Assembly: GCF_009906955.1 (NCBI RefSeq)
Contig: NZ_CP047656.1
Coordinates: forward strand, 4,215,001 to 4,279,000
Length of the DNA: 64,000 bases
Direction of reading: 5' to 3'
Origin: Paraglaciecola mesophila
GTDB taxonomy: Bacteria; Pseudomonadota; Gammaproteobacteria; Enterobacterales; Alteromonadaceae
This document shows, piece by piece, positions 16,641 to 25,341 of this stretch (its first letter is position 1; every line of letters begins with the position of its first letter). The notes under the pieces are model-generated. The model made no database searches. It saw only the letters and a program-made list of their open reading frames with translations, and had not been told where the DNA came from. A program made the translations under genes and the position numbers.

Positions 16641-18659
16641 ATGTTAGCAGTTTGGGGGTACGCAGCCAGTGCACTAGGATACGCATTGTTATTGCTGCTA
16701 TTGTTAACGTCGCGCAAGTCGGGTTTGGCAAAATATTTATTGATATTAGCCACAGCTGCTACATGTGTGTGGTCCTTGTCACCGTTTCTGATCAGTGAAA
16801 TGACGGTCGAACGGCTGATTGTTTTTGATAACGTCAAACAACTCTTCTGGCTGCTTTTTCTGGCGGCGTGCTTAAAAGATAATTTTACCAGTTTACTCGG
16901 GGTATTAACCCGACCCGAAACTTGGCTTATATTAGCCTTGCCGATAACGGGCCTGATCATTCCTTTGGGGTTTGATGTCAATGACAATTGGCTATTTTTG
17001 CTGCAAACCTTATTGGCTTTACAGGTTTTGGTGTTGCTGGAAATCATTTATCGCCAAGCGGGGGAAAACCGCTGGGCGTTCAAACCTCTGATCTTATATT
17101 TAGGCGCCACGAATTTATTTGAATTTGTGACCTTCGCAAATGCACTTATGGTCGAGCAAATTGACCTTACCTACATTGCTGCCAGAGGCTTCATTTACAC
17201 CGCACTGATTCCCTTGTTGGTACTTGCTATTCGACGAGTTCAACATTGGGGTGTAGACATATTTGTCAGCCGTGAAGTCGTGCTGCACAGTTCATTATTG
17301 TTAGTGGCTGGTTGCTATTTGTTTGTCATGTCTTTGATAGGCTATGTGGTTAAATATTATGGCGGTGAGTGGAGCACCACCATACAGGTTACCCTGATAT
17401 TCCTCTCGCTCGCCTTGTTAGCCACCGTCTTCTTATCTGCTAGTTTCCGTACTAAGGTCAAGGTGTTTATTACTAAGCACTTTTTCGCAAACCAATTTGA
17501 TTATCGTCATGAGTGGGTTAAGTTGACTCAATCGCTAGAAAGCAATCAACCTGGTCAAACGGTTTATCAGACAGTGCTCAATGCTTTTCTTCAAGCGATG
17601 GATTATCAGTCAGGCTTATTTATCAAGCGGGTAGATAATAAAGTCGCGTATTTGGCCGACCAAGTAGCTGAGCCTCTATGTGAAGAGCAGCAGGGGGTTG
17701 TGCAGCAGTTCTTTGACTTTTTTGAGCAAAAGAATTGGATTATTGATATGACTGAATTGCGTACCAAGCCCTATGTTTACGAGGGGTTAAAGGTGAATCA
17801 CGCGATATTAAATAAGATCCCGTTTCAATTGGTCATTCCTATTTATCGTGATGATACTTTGTGGGGCGCAGTCCTGATGAGCAACACAAATGATACGTCG
17901 CGCAGTTTGAATTGGGAGTTGCGTGATTACTTGACGGCAGTGACTGCGCAAATCACGAATTTCTTATTTCATCATGAAGCGGCCAGGGAAGTGGCTGAGA
18001 ACGCGCAGTTTGCCGCGTTTACCCGTATGTCGGCGTTTGTTTTACATGATTTGAAAAATGTTTTGGCACAAATCGATCTGATTTTATGTAATGCTGAGCA
18101 ACATAAGGATAATCCTGAATTTATTGACGATACCTTTGAGACCTTGCATCACACCAAAGCAAGAATGGACAAAATGCTACGTCAGCTTTCTGAGAAGAAT
18201 GCAGAGCCTGCTAGCCAGCAACGTTTGTGTAGAGTGTCAACGTGCATAGAGAAGGTGATCGAACAGCGCTGCGCCACGCAATTGCCTAAGGCTGAATTAA
18301 CGGTCAAGAGTGAAATTGAGGTGGTACTTGATAACGACAAATTCGCTAATGTAATGTATCACCTGATCAGCAACGCCCAGCAAGCCACGGCTGATGATGG
18401 TTTCGTGCGGGTTGTGGTTAGTCACGAGCCGCAAAGTGAGCAAATGGTGGTGACTATATCTGACAACGGCTCGGGTATGAGCAAAGCATTTATTCAGCAA
18501 CGTTTATTCACCCCATTTGATACCACAAAAGGCAATGCCGGTATGGGGATCGGCGCTTACGATGCAAAAACATTTTTAGAAAAAATAGGTGGATTTTTAT
18601 ATGTTCAAAGTGAAGAAAATGTTGGTACAGTCTTCACATTGAACATTCCAGCGAACTAA
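16641..18659 (+). CDS. prsK: PEP-CTERM/exosortase system histidine kinase PrsK
   Basis: A 672-residue membrane sensor kinase. Residues 1 to about 285 hold roughly eight to ten hydrophobic helices (from MLAVWGYAASALGYALLL), a GAF-like domain spans about 300-450, and the transmitter follows. The phospho-acceptor is His469 in FVLHDLKNVLAQ, the HDLKN form typical of PrsK. The ATPase core has the N box LISNAQQATADD, G1 box DNGSGM and G2 segment GNAGMGIGAYDAK. PrsK pairs with the sigma-54 activator PrsR, encoded 25 bases downstream. The family marks genomes with the exosortase/PEP-CTERM surface-protein system, though no exosortase or PEP-CTERM gene is in this window. The direct repeat AACGTCGAG at 16588 and 16621 lies upstream. 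Confidence 0.9.
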   Translation: MLAVWGYAASALGYALLLLLLLTSRKSGLAKYLLILATAATCVWSLSPFLISEMTVERLIVFDNVKQLFWLLFLAACLKDNFTSLLGVLTRPETWLILALPITGLIIPLGFDVNDNWLFLLQTLLALQVLVLLEIIYRQAGENRWAFKPLILYLGATNLFEFVTFANALMVEQIDLTYIAARGFIYTALIPLLVLAIRRVQHWGVDIFVSREVVLHSSLLLVAGCYLFVMSLIGYVVKYYGGEWSTTIQVTLIFLSLALLATVFLSASFRTKVKVFITKHFFANQFDYRHEWVKLTQSLESNQPGQTVYQTVLNAFLQAMDYQSGLFIKRVDNKVAYLADQVAEPLCEEQQGVVQQFFDFFEQKNWIIDMTELRTKPYVYEGLKVNHAILNKIPFQLVIPIYRDDTLWGAVLMSNTNDTSRSLNWELRDYLTAVTAQITNFLFHHEAAREVAENAQFAAFTRMSAFVLHDLKNVLAQIDLILCNAEQHKDNPEFIDDTFETLHHTKARMDKMLRQLSEKNAEPASQQRLCRVSTCIEKVIEQRCATQLPKAELTVKSEIEVVLDNDKFANVMYHLISNAQQATADDGFVRVVVSHEPQSEQMVVTISDNGSGMSKAFIQQRLFTPFDTTKGNAGMGIGAYDAKTFLEKIGGFLYVQSEENVGTVFTLNIPAN

Positions 18660-18684
18660 TAGAATAGGTTGCAAGGATAAAGGC

Positions 18685-20043
18685 ATGGAAAAGATTTTAG
18701 TGGTCGATGACGACCTAGGTATTCAAAAACAATTGAAGTGGAGCTTCTCAGGGTATGAGGTCGTGTTCGCAGATGATCGTACATCGGCTATTACGCAATT
18801 GCGTCGTCACGAGCCCAAAGTGATCACCCTTGATTTAGGCTTACCACCTGATCCGGCAAATGCCACAGAAGGCTTAGCGGCCCTGCAGGAAATTCTTGCT
18901 TTATCACCTAACAGCAAAGTCATAGTCGTGACTGGCAATAACGACAAAGTCAATGCGTTAAAAGCCATTGAACTTGGAGCGTATGACTTTTACCAAAAGC
19001 CTATCGACTCAGACACCATTCAAGTTTTGGTCAGCAGAGCGGCTCAGCTTTATGACTTAGAAAAAGAGAATCGTCATTTGTCTGCTGTTGCACCTTCAAT
19101 GGATCGGATCATTGGTAATAGCGAGCAGATTTTAGCGGTAAGTAAAAAAGCGGAGCGTATTGCGCAGACTGACATCAGCACGTTGTTGTTAGGCGAAAGC
19201 GGCACGGGTAAAGAAGTATTTGCTCGCAGTATTCATGAACACAGCTTACGAAAAAACAAAGCGTTTGTGGCCATCAATTGTGCATCGATACCAGAAAATT
19301 TACTCGAAAGTGAGTTGTTCGGCTATGAGAAAGGGGCTTTTACTGGGGCGAACAAAACCACGCCTGGTAAAATTGAAAGCGCCCAAGGTGGTACCCTATT
19401 TTTGGACGAAATCGGTGATATGCCCGTCGGTTTACAAGCGAAGATGCTACGCTTTTTGCAAGAGCGGGTCATCGAGCGGGTGGGGGGACGTACTGAGATC
19501 CCGGTAGACATTCGCGTGATATGTGCAACCCACAGAGACCTAACTGCTATGGTGGCCGAGGAAACCTTCCGAGAAGATTTATATTATCGTATTGGTGAGA
19601 TTAATATCATGATCCCGCCGCTGCGCGATCGTGGAAACGATGTGATTTTGCTCGGTAAAACTTTTTTAAATCAATACAACGAAGACTTTAAAACGAAGGT
19701 GAAAGGTTTCAGTGACAGCGCAGCACAAGCCATGCTTCAGCATCGTTGGCCAGGTAATATTCGCGAGTTACAAAACAAACTGAAGTCGGCAGTGATTATG
19801 GCAGAGTCTGCTTATATTCAACCGGATGATTTAGGCTTGCAAGTAAACGAAGAGCAAAATGCGATGCGCACATTGAACCTGCGCGAAGTGCGTGAAGAGG
19901 CTGAAAGTAGGGCCATTCGCTATGCATTCCAGGTGGCAGAACGCAATATGTCACGAACAGCAGAATTGCTTGGTGTGACGCGTCCAACTTTGTATTCATT
20001 GATTGATAAATACCATTTAGAGGATATTAAAACGGGCTCTTAA
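18685..20043 (+). CDS. prsR: PEP-CTERM system sigma-54-dependent response regulator PrsR
   Basis: A 452-residue NtrC-type activator. The receiver domain (1-120) has the acidic pair near residue 9, phospho-Asp50 (VITLDLGLPP) and Lys105 in the QKP turn. The AAA+ domain (about 140-375) has Walker A GESGTGKE from Gly170, the sigma-54 contact loop GAFTGA at 217-222 and Walker B GGTLFLDEIGD. The C-terminal Fis-type helix-turn-helix is MSRTAELLGVTRPTLYSLI. It should receive phosphate from PrsK and activate RpoN promoters of PEP-CTERM and exopolysaccharide genes elsewhere in the genome. I found no -24/-12 element near it. Confidence 0.92.
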   Translation: MEKILVVDDDLGIQKQLKWSFSGYEVVFADDRTSAITQLRRHEPKVITLDLGLPPDPANATEGLAALQEILALSPNSKVIVVTGNNDKVNALKAIELGAYDFYQKPIDSDTIQVLVSRAAQLYDLEKENRHLSAVAPSMDRIIGNSEQILAVSKKAERIAQTDISTLLLGESGTGKEVFARSIHEHSLRKNKAFVAINCASIPENLLESELFGYEKGAFTGANKTTPGKIESAQGGTLFLDEIGDMPVGLQAKMLRFLQERVIERVGGRTEIPVDIRVICATHRDLTAMVAEETFREDLYYRIGEINIMIPPLRDRGNDVILLGKTFLNQYNEDFKTKVKGFSDSAAQAMLQHRWPGNIRELQNKLKSAVIMAESAYIQPDDLGLQVNEEQNAMRTLNLREVREEAESRAIRYAFQVAERNMSRTAELLGVTRPTLYSLIDKYHLEDIKTGS

Positions 20044-20107
20044 CATGCATTGGCAATTAAGGGCGCTGGTATTGGTGTAGAACGTTTTTAGTTTTGGATA
20101 TGCGTAT

Positions 20108-20488
20108 ATGCAGTGGTTTAAATACGCTTTGGCGTTATTGTCTTTGGTTGGTCTATGGTTTATTGGTTTAGGCCTTAGCACCTTTATTCCGCTGCCCGCC
20201 TCCTTACTGGGACTATTGGTATTGCTGCTAGGCTTAATATGGCTTAAGCGCATTCCTAACGCGTTACTAATAGTGTCTCAATTTGTGCTTGGGCATATGT
20301 TGGTGTTGTTTGTCCCTGCCACTATGGGAATTTTACTTTACGCAGAAACACTCGCAGATAATCTGCCGTGGTTAGTGTTAAGTATTGTTATCAGCACTTT
20401 GCTTAGCCTTGGTATTACCGCGTGGATTTGCCAGCGTCTATTACAAGCCAAGTCGGCTAATGCGCCTATATCTGATGATAATGAGTAA
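20108..20488 (+). CDS. lrgA: CidA/LrgA-family holin-like membrane protein
   Basis: A 126-residue protein with four membrane helices. The typical LrgA/CidA segment LGLSTFIPLPASLLGLLVLLLG (the P-x-P-x-S-LLG turn) lies between helices 1 and 2, then LFVPATMGILLY, and a short hydrophilic C-terminus. LrgA-type proteins are holin-like and, with LrgB, modulate murein hydrolase activity or act as small organic acid transporters (pyruvate, glycolate). The next gene starts 16 bases downstream and encodes LrgB, so the pair is an operon. The start ATG 20108 has no strong ribosome site. Confidence 0.88.
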   Translation: MQWFKYALALLSLVGLWFIGLGLSTFIPLPASLLGLLVLLLGLIWLKRIPNALLIVSQFVLGHMLVLFVPATMGILLYAETLADNLPWLVLSIVISTLLSLGITAWICQRLLQAKSANAPISDDNE

Positions 20489-20503
20489 CCCAGAGCCCAA
20501 GCT

Positions 20504-21217
20504 ATGCTAAGCATCTATAGCGCCCACAATCCGTACTTATCTGCCATTATTTGGTTGGCTATCACCATAGGCGTTTATTTAATCTCATTAGTTATCTTTC
20601 GTCTATTAGGACGCCGCCCTGTATTTCATCCAATGATTTTCTGTATTGCCCTTCTGGCGGTTGTGCTTTTCTACGTTGGGGTCGGGGTCAAGGCTTATCA
20701 AGCTCATACTAATGTACTTACTTGGTTATTAGGGCCTGCTACCGTGGCATTGGCTGTTCCGCTATACACGCAGCTACGTAGTATTCGACAAAATACGCTG
20801 GCTATTATGCTTCCCATTTTGATTGGTGGATTGATTGCCCCTGTTTTAGCCCTTGCGGGACTCTATTTTTTGCCACTAGACAACCACGTCAGACTGAGTT
20901 TACTAACTAAGTCCATTACCAGCCCATTGGCGATAGAAACCAGTCAACATATTGGCGGTATTCCGGGACTTGCCGTAGTGATTGTTATTTTTACGGGTAT
21001 TGTAGGGGCGGTTTTCGCGTCTGTGGTTTATCGTATTTTTAAGATTACTTCTGCCTCTGCTCAGGGCTTAGCACTTGGCACGGTAGCCCACGCCATTGGT
21101 ACCGCACAAGGGTTTCAAATGAACCAAAAAATTGGTGCGTTTGCCACTTTAGGTTTGTGTATTAATGGTGTGCTTACTGCTATCGTGCTGCCGCTACTTT
21201 TCTTTTTATTTAGCTAG
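20504..21217 (+). CDS. lrgB: LrgB-family inner-membrane protein
   Basis: A 237-residue integral membrane protein with about seven helices. Family segments include LGPATVALAVPLYTQLRSIR (about 77-96), LTKSITSPLAIETSQHIGGIPGL (about 135-157) and LALGTVAHAIGTAQGF. LrgB works with LrgA in controlling autolysis or exporting/importing short-chain metabolites; in plants the fused homologue PLGG1 is a plastid glycolate/glycerate carrier. Its position directly after lrgA supports the pairing. The relation to prsKR upstream (a 64-base gap, same strand) may be incidental. No clear terminator follows. Confidence 0.9.
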   Translation: MLSIYSAHNPYLSAIIWLAITIGVYLISLVIFRLLGRRPVFHPMIFCIALLAVVLFYVGVGVKAYQAHTNVLTWLLGPATVALAVPLYTQLRSIRQNTLAIMLPILIGGLIAPVLALAGLYFLPLDNHVRLSLLTKSITSPLAIETSQHIGGIPGLAVVIVIFTGIVGAVFASVVYRIFKITSASAQGLALGTVAHAIGTAQGFQMNQKIGAFATLGLCINGVLTAIVLPLLFFLFS

Positions 21218-21471
21218 GGCGTGTTGCTCTTTGCTGTACGAATTTCGGTCTAAGTGTAAGCGTTTTAATCGCGAAACTGTCCTGTGCGGGCCTAGTGGGC
21301 TAAGTCAAAGGACTGTGACAAAGAGTAAAATGCTTCCATGACGACCGCAGCAAAAACGAACAAAAAAGATCAACATGCCCTAGTGGTACGAATACTGCTA
21401 ACTTTTTCGTTAAGTTAACACTTACCTTGCGTTGTAAACGTGAGGTGAAGTCCTTACGGGTTAGTAAAATT

Positions 21472-23184
21472 ATGCACAAAATAACGAGTAATCCAGTTCA
21501 ATATTGGCTGTTAGTGATTTTCACTAGTGTCTTTTTAACCGCCTGTGGCGGTGGTGGTGGCTCTTCTGATTCGAATGATAATAATACGCCGGATGTCATA
21601 GTGAACGCGGGTCCAGGTGCCACTGTGAATGAAGGAACAACAGTCAGCCTGCAGGGTGACGCTGTAGGAACCACAGATGCCCTTACTTTTGCTTGGTCGT
21701 CATCTCCCGCTTTAGCGATAACTCATGATGATACAACAACAGGGGTCGCATCATTTGTCGCACCGACCACAACAGAGACCTTAACCTATCGCCTTACGCT
21801 GCAAGCGACTGACGGCAATGGCAATGTGGGATCTGACACCTTAGACGTCACGGTGTTACCCCTTAATACGCCTCCAGAGGCGCGAATTACCTACCAGCCC
21901 ATAGATGGTTTTTCAAATAACCTGTTACCAGCAGGGCGTGAAATTACCTTATTAGGAGATACCAGCTCAGATGCTGATGCGACGGACGCAGATGACCCTA
22001 TTGCCGCATATCAATGGCAACAACTTGCCGGAGTTGACGTTCTAACTGGGGTGAGTCGAGATGCAAGCAGCATTACTTTCACAACCCCTATTCGCGATGA
22101 AGATAATGACTTAACGTTTGAGTTGACTGTGACAGACCAAGAAGGCGCAACAAACACCCAAGCGCTAACGGTGACCATTTTAAGCGCAAGCCACAACGTA
22201 CCAACGGTAGACGCTGGAGTTGATCACCAAGTGTTTTCTGGGGAAAGTATTGTATTATCAGGTGTAGCAGACACCAGTATTCCTTCAGCGAAACCACTGA
22301 CCTACCTATGGTTAACGGATTCTTCACTAGAGCCTGAAATTGCTAACGCCAACGTCCTGCAAACCTACGCTGTTGCACCTATGGTTAGCACCAGTCAGGT
22401 ACTGACCTTTACGCTAGAGGTGACGGATGCAAACAACAATGAAGTCGATGACAGTATAAGCGTTACGGTAAAACCCTTTCCCCGCAGTTTAATTAACGAT
22501 ACCGGGGTAACACGACAGGGCAGCACAAACGCCATTAATAGCTCTCATCAAGGGGATTATCCGGGACAAGACGGCCAGCGTGGCCGTGATGTTATAGCCA
22601 CCAACAACATGTTAACTAAAGCAGGGCGCGGTGAAGGTGGCTTCGATTTTACTCGGTTAGACAACATTGGTGATGAAGTCGACGATATTAGCCAACCTTG
22701 GCGCTGCGTGCGCGACAATGTCACGGGATTGGTGTGGGAGATTAAGACTACCACTGGTGATTTACACGGCAGGCGGCATACATACAGCTGGTACTCAGAA
22801 GAAAACAACGGCGGCTATAGTGGGCCATTAAATCCAGCTACGCCAAGCTGTACGTTGGGGAACTGCAACACAGAGGCTTTTGTTGAGGCGGTGAATAATG
22901 AAGGTTTGTGCGGTTTTTACGATTGGAAATTGCCCAGCCACAATGAATTGCTGTCTATTGTTCACTTTGGCAAATCAACAAGTCCAATGTTGGATACAGA
23001 TTACTTTCCCTATGCGGATAGCGGGCAAACCAGTATTTTGTGGTACTGGACGTCACAGGCCAGTGTTGATGGCACAAACGAAGCGGCACAAAATGCGTGG
23101 GCAATTGACTTTGCTAGCGGAAACGACAATTTTTTAAATAAATCTACAGCGGCTAGCGTACGCTTAGTCAGAGCAGGTCGATAA
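21472..23184 (+). CDS. Surface lipoprotein with PKD-like repeats and a DUF1566 (Lcl) domain
   Basis: A 570-residue lipoprotein. The signal ends in SVFLTAC followed by a flexible glycine/serine/aspartate stretch. Three immunoglobulin/PKD-like modules follow, each ending in a VTVLP/VTILS/VTVKP strand (about residues 40-140, 145-255, 255-345). From about 415 the C-terminal DUF1566/Lcl domain shows TGLVWEIKT, YDWKLPSHNELLSIV and the final SVRLVRAGR. DUF1566 domains are common in surface proteins and in phage Lcl-type proteins, probably as a C-type-lectin-like binding fold. ATG 21472 is chosen; TTG 21427 would add 15 residues before the signal. The next gene starts two bases after the stop and carries the same domain. 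Confidence 0.8.
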   Translation: MHKITSNPVQYWLLVIFTSVFLTACGGGGGSSDSNDNNTPDVIVNAGPGATVNEGTTVSLQGDAVGTTDALTFAWSSSPALAITHDDTTTGVASFVAPTTTETLTYRLTLQATDGNGNVGSDTLDVTVLPLNTPPEARITYQPIDGFSNNLLPAGREITLLGDTSSDADATDADDPIAAYQWQQLAGVDVLTGVSRDASSITFTTPIRDEDNDLTFELTVTDQEGATNTQALTVTILSASHNVPTVDAGVDHQVFSGESIVLSGVADTSIPSAKPLTYLWLTDSSLEPEIANANVLQTYAVAPMVSTSQVLTFTLEVTDANNNEVDDSISVTVKPFPRSLINDTGVTRQGSTNAINSSHQGDYPGQDGQRGRDVIATNNMLTKAGRGEGGFDFTRLDNIGDEVDDISQPWRCVRDNVTGLVWEIKTTTGDLHGRRHTYSWYSEENNGGYSGPLNPATPSCTLGNCNTEAFVEAVNNEGLCGFYDWKLPSHNELLSIVHFGKSTSPMLDTDYFPYADSGQTSILWYWTSQASVDGTNEAAQNAWAIDFASGNDNFLNKSTAASVRLVRAGR

Positions 23185-23185
23185 T

Positions 23186-23683
23186 ATGAAAAAGTTACTG
23201 TTTTTAATGTTCTTCACTGTCAGCAGCTATGCACAAACGTGTCTCGATGATGTCAATGAGACAGCGAATGAAGCGCAATTTGTCGTTAATACCGACGGAA
23301 CGGCCACGCATACGGCTAGTGGCTTAATGTGGATGCGATGCAGTGTAGGGCAAACCTACAGTGATGAGAGCTGTGTCGGGGAAGCCGATGAATTGAATTG
23401 GCAACAGGCCTTAGATGAAGCTCATGGTTATACCTTTGCTGGTTACAGCGGATGGCGTGTGCCTAATTTAAAAGAACTTGCCACCTTAACTGAGCGAGCT
23501 TGTGTGCGCCCGGCAATCAACGGAACAGTGTTTCCTAATACCTTGTCAGATGATTATTGGACATCCACTCCGTCACTGCTTGATGCAGAGCGAGCATGGG
23601 TGGTTGCCTTTTTTAACAGCAGTAATGCGTTGAAAGAAAAAAGCTTGTTTGTCTATACCAGACTGGTCAGAACAGTCGATTAA
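23186..23683 (+). CDS. Exported DUF1566 (Lcl-domain) protein
   Basis: A 165-residue protein: signal peptide MKKLLFLMFFTVSSYAQ, then one DUF1566 domain with TASGLMWMRCSVG, NWQQALDEA, SGWRVPNLKELATL, DDYWTSTPS and the closing YTRLVRTVD. It is essentially a free version of the C-terminal domain of the gene before it, from which it is separated by one base, so the two are translated from one transcript and may bind the same ligand or each other. Four cysteines could form two disulfides. Its ligand is unknown. A strong terminator follows. Confidence 0.83.
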   Translation: MKKLLFLMFFTVSSYAQTCLDDVNETANEAQFVVNTDGTATHTASGLMWMRCSVGQTYSDESCVGEADELNWQQALDEAHGYTFAGYSGWRVPNLKELATLTERACVRPAINGTVFPNTLSDDYWTSTPSLLDAERAWVVAFFNSSNALKEKSLFVYTRLVRTVD

Positions 23684-23726
23684 CCTGTATTTTAATTCGA
23701 TTATCGTATCCTACTTTAAAAATATC

Positions 23727-23757
23727 GGGATAGTGGTCACACTATCCCAGTCTTTTT
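23727..23757 (+). terminator. Rho-independent terminator of the DUF1566 pair
   Basis: GGGATAGTG (23727-23735) and CACTATCCC (23740-23748) form a perfect nine-base-pair stem with a GTCA loop; a T-rich tract ends at 23757. Confidence 0.88.
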
Positions 23758-23773
23758 AGGTTAGCGATTTTAT

Positions 23774-24553
23774 ATGCGTTTTTTGTGGTTAATTTTCTTG
23801 GGCTTATACGTGACTAGCGTCAAAGCCGATTATAAGTGTAATGTAGAGTTAAACTACGGTTTGGTGGTGACAAGCGACCAAATTCGTATCATTGATAATA
23901 GCCGCACGGTTTATCAAATAAACAATGATGACCAGCTTATTGTGCAAGGGCAGTGGGTTACGCTGACTGCGAAACAACAAGCTGAGTTAAAAGAATTGGC
24001 CGATGGCGTACATCATGTTGTACCGAAAATGATTTTGCTCGCCAGTGAAGGTGTTGAGCTGGCGATTGAAACAGTTGAGCACGTGTATATTGGTTTAGTG
24101 GGTGAAGAGCATGATAGTTACAAAAAACTACGTTCATCTTTGGCCAGAGTGCAATCTAGAGTAAAAGAAAAATTTATTCATGCCGGCAGTAATTTCTATA
24201 TGGGGCCTGGCACCTTAGAAAATGTTGATGATTTAGTCGACCGTGAGCTTGAAGCGCAGATAGAAGAAGCGATGAATACCTCGTTAGGAGGAATTTTATC
24301 AGCGATCGGTGGCTTGGTCTCAGAAAGCACCAGCACCGAAGAAAAAATAGCGAAATTGGCTGAAAAAATTGACAATATTGGCAATTCTATTGACCAGAAA
24401 TTCAGCCCGAAAAGTCAAACTTTACAGCAAAAAGCACATTGGTTTTGCAATGAGTTTAAGCGTTTAGATCGTGTTGAAGATAGGTTACGCAGTGATATTC
24501 CCCAGCTTGCTAAATACGATGTCGTTACCAGTGAGCAAGGCCACACCCATTAA
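23774..24553 (+). CDS. yggN: YggN-family periplasmic protein (DUF2884)
   Basis: A 259-residue exported protein: signal MRFLWLIFLGLYVTSVKA followed by YKCNVELNYGLVVTSDQIRI, the characteristic DUF2884/YggN start. A mostly helical domain follows, with AIETVEHVYIGLVGEEHD and an acidic helix (about residues 155-170). E. coli YggN has no assigned function. In E. coli yggN lies near hemW and rdgB, and here the same neighbours follow after one inserted gene, which supports the assignment. A single cysteine near the N-terminus and one in HWFCNEFKR may pair. Confidence 0.83.
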   Translation: MRFLWLIFLGLYVTSVKADYKCNVELNYGLVVTSDQIRIIDNSRTVYQINNDDQLIVQGQWVTLTAKQQAELKELADGVHHVVPKMILLASEGVELAIETVEHVYIGLVGEEHDSYKKLRSSLARVQSRVKEKFIHAGSNFYMGPGTLENVDDLVDRELEAQIEEAMNTSLGGILSAIGGLVSESTSTEEKIAKLAEKIDNIGNSIDQKFSPKSQTLQQKAHWFCNEFKRLDRVEDRLRSDIPQLAKYDVVTSEQGHTH

Positions 24554-24667
24554 ATTTTTCACATCAATTTGGGCGAAAAATTGGTGTGGGTCTGTTGGAT
24601 TCAAACTGCTTATTTACCCAGAATAATATACTATAGCCGCCGTTTTTCAGCTGTCAGAAGTACTTAC

Positions 24668-25324
24668 ATGCGTTTGTTTCACCTAGATGCCGTTGAATGG
24701 CTACAAAGCTTGCCCGCCAACAGTGTCGATTTGGTCATTACTGACCCGCCTTACGAATCTTTAGAAAAACACCGTGCCAAAGGGACCACCACTCGACTAA
24801 AACACAGCAAGTCATCAAGCAATGACTGGTTTGCGATTTTTCCCAATGCACGTTTTGTCGCGCTAGTAGAAGAAATCTACCGTGTGCTCAAGAACAACCG
24901 TCATTTCTATTTATTTTGTGACCAAGAAACCATGTTCGAAATCAAACCATTGGCAGAGGCGGCGGGCTTTAAATTTTGGAAACCGCTAGTGTGGGACAAA
25001 TGCGCCATTGGCATGGGGTATCATTATCGGGCGCGTTATGAATTTATTCTTTTTTTTGAAAAAGGCAAACGTAAATTACAAGATTTAGGCATGCCTGACG
25101 TACTGCAAGAAAAGCGTGTCTGGCGAGGTTATCCCACCGAAAAGCCAGTGCCATTGATTGAAAAGCTGATAAGTCAAAGTTCGACGGCGGGACAGCTGGT
25201 TATTGACCCTTTTTTTGGTTCAGGAGCCACATTAGTGGCTGCGCAAAACTTAAATCGGCAATGGCAAGGTGCGGATCTAGCGCCCTCGGCACATGAGCAT
25301 GCTGCAAAGCGCTTACGTGAATAG
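24668..25324 (+). CDS. Orphan DNA methyltransferase (N6-adenine or N4-cytosine)
   Basis: A 218-residue amino-methyltransferase with motif order of the beta class: catalytic DPPY at about residue 25 (VDLVITDPPYESL) near the N-terminus and the AdoMet-binding motif DPFFGSGAT near the C-terminus (about 180-188), preceded by the PTEKPVPLIEKLI segment. It methylates exocyclic amino groups of adenine or cytosine. No restriction endonuclease is adjacent, so it is a solitary enzyme, perhaps regulatory. The start is ATG 24668; the longer frame from 24569 has no signal of coding. It is inserted between yggN and hemW. The recognition sequence cannot be predicted by eye. Confidence 0.85.
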   Translation: MRLFHLDAVEWLQSLPANSVDLVITDPPYESLEKHRAKGTTTRLKHSKSSSNDWFAIFPNARFVALVEEIYRVLKNNRHFYLFCDQETMFEIKPLAEAAGFKFWKPLVWDKCAIGMGYHYRARYEFILFFEKGKRKLQDLGMPDVLQEKRVWRGYPTEKPVPLIEKLISQSSTAGQLVIDPFFGSGATLVAAQNLNRQWQGADLAPSAHEHAAKRLRE

Positions 25325-25341
25325 CTTAAGTAGTGGGATCT

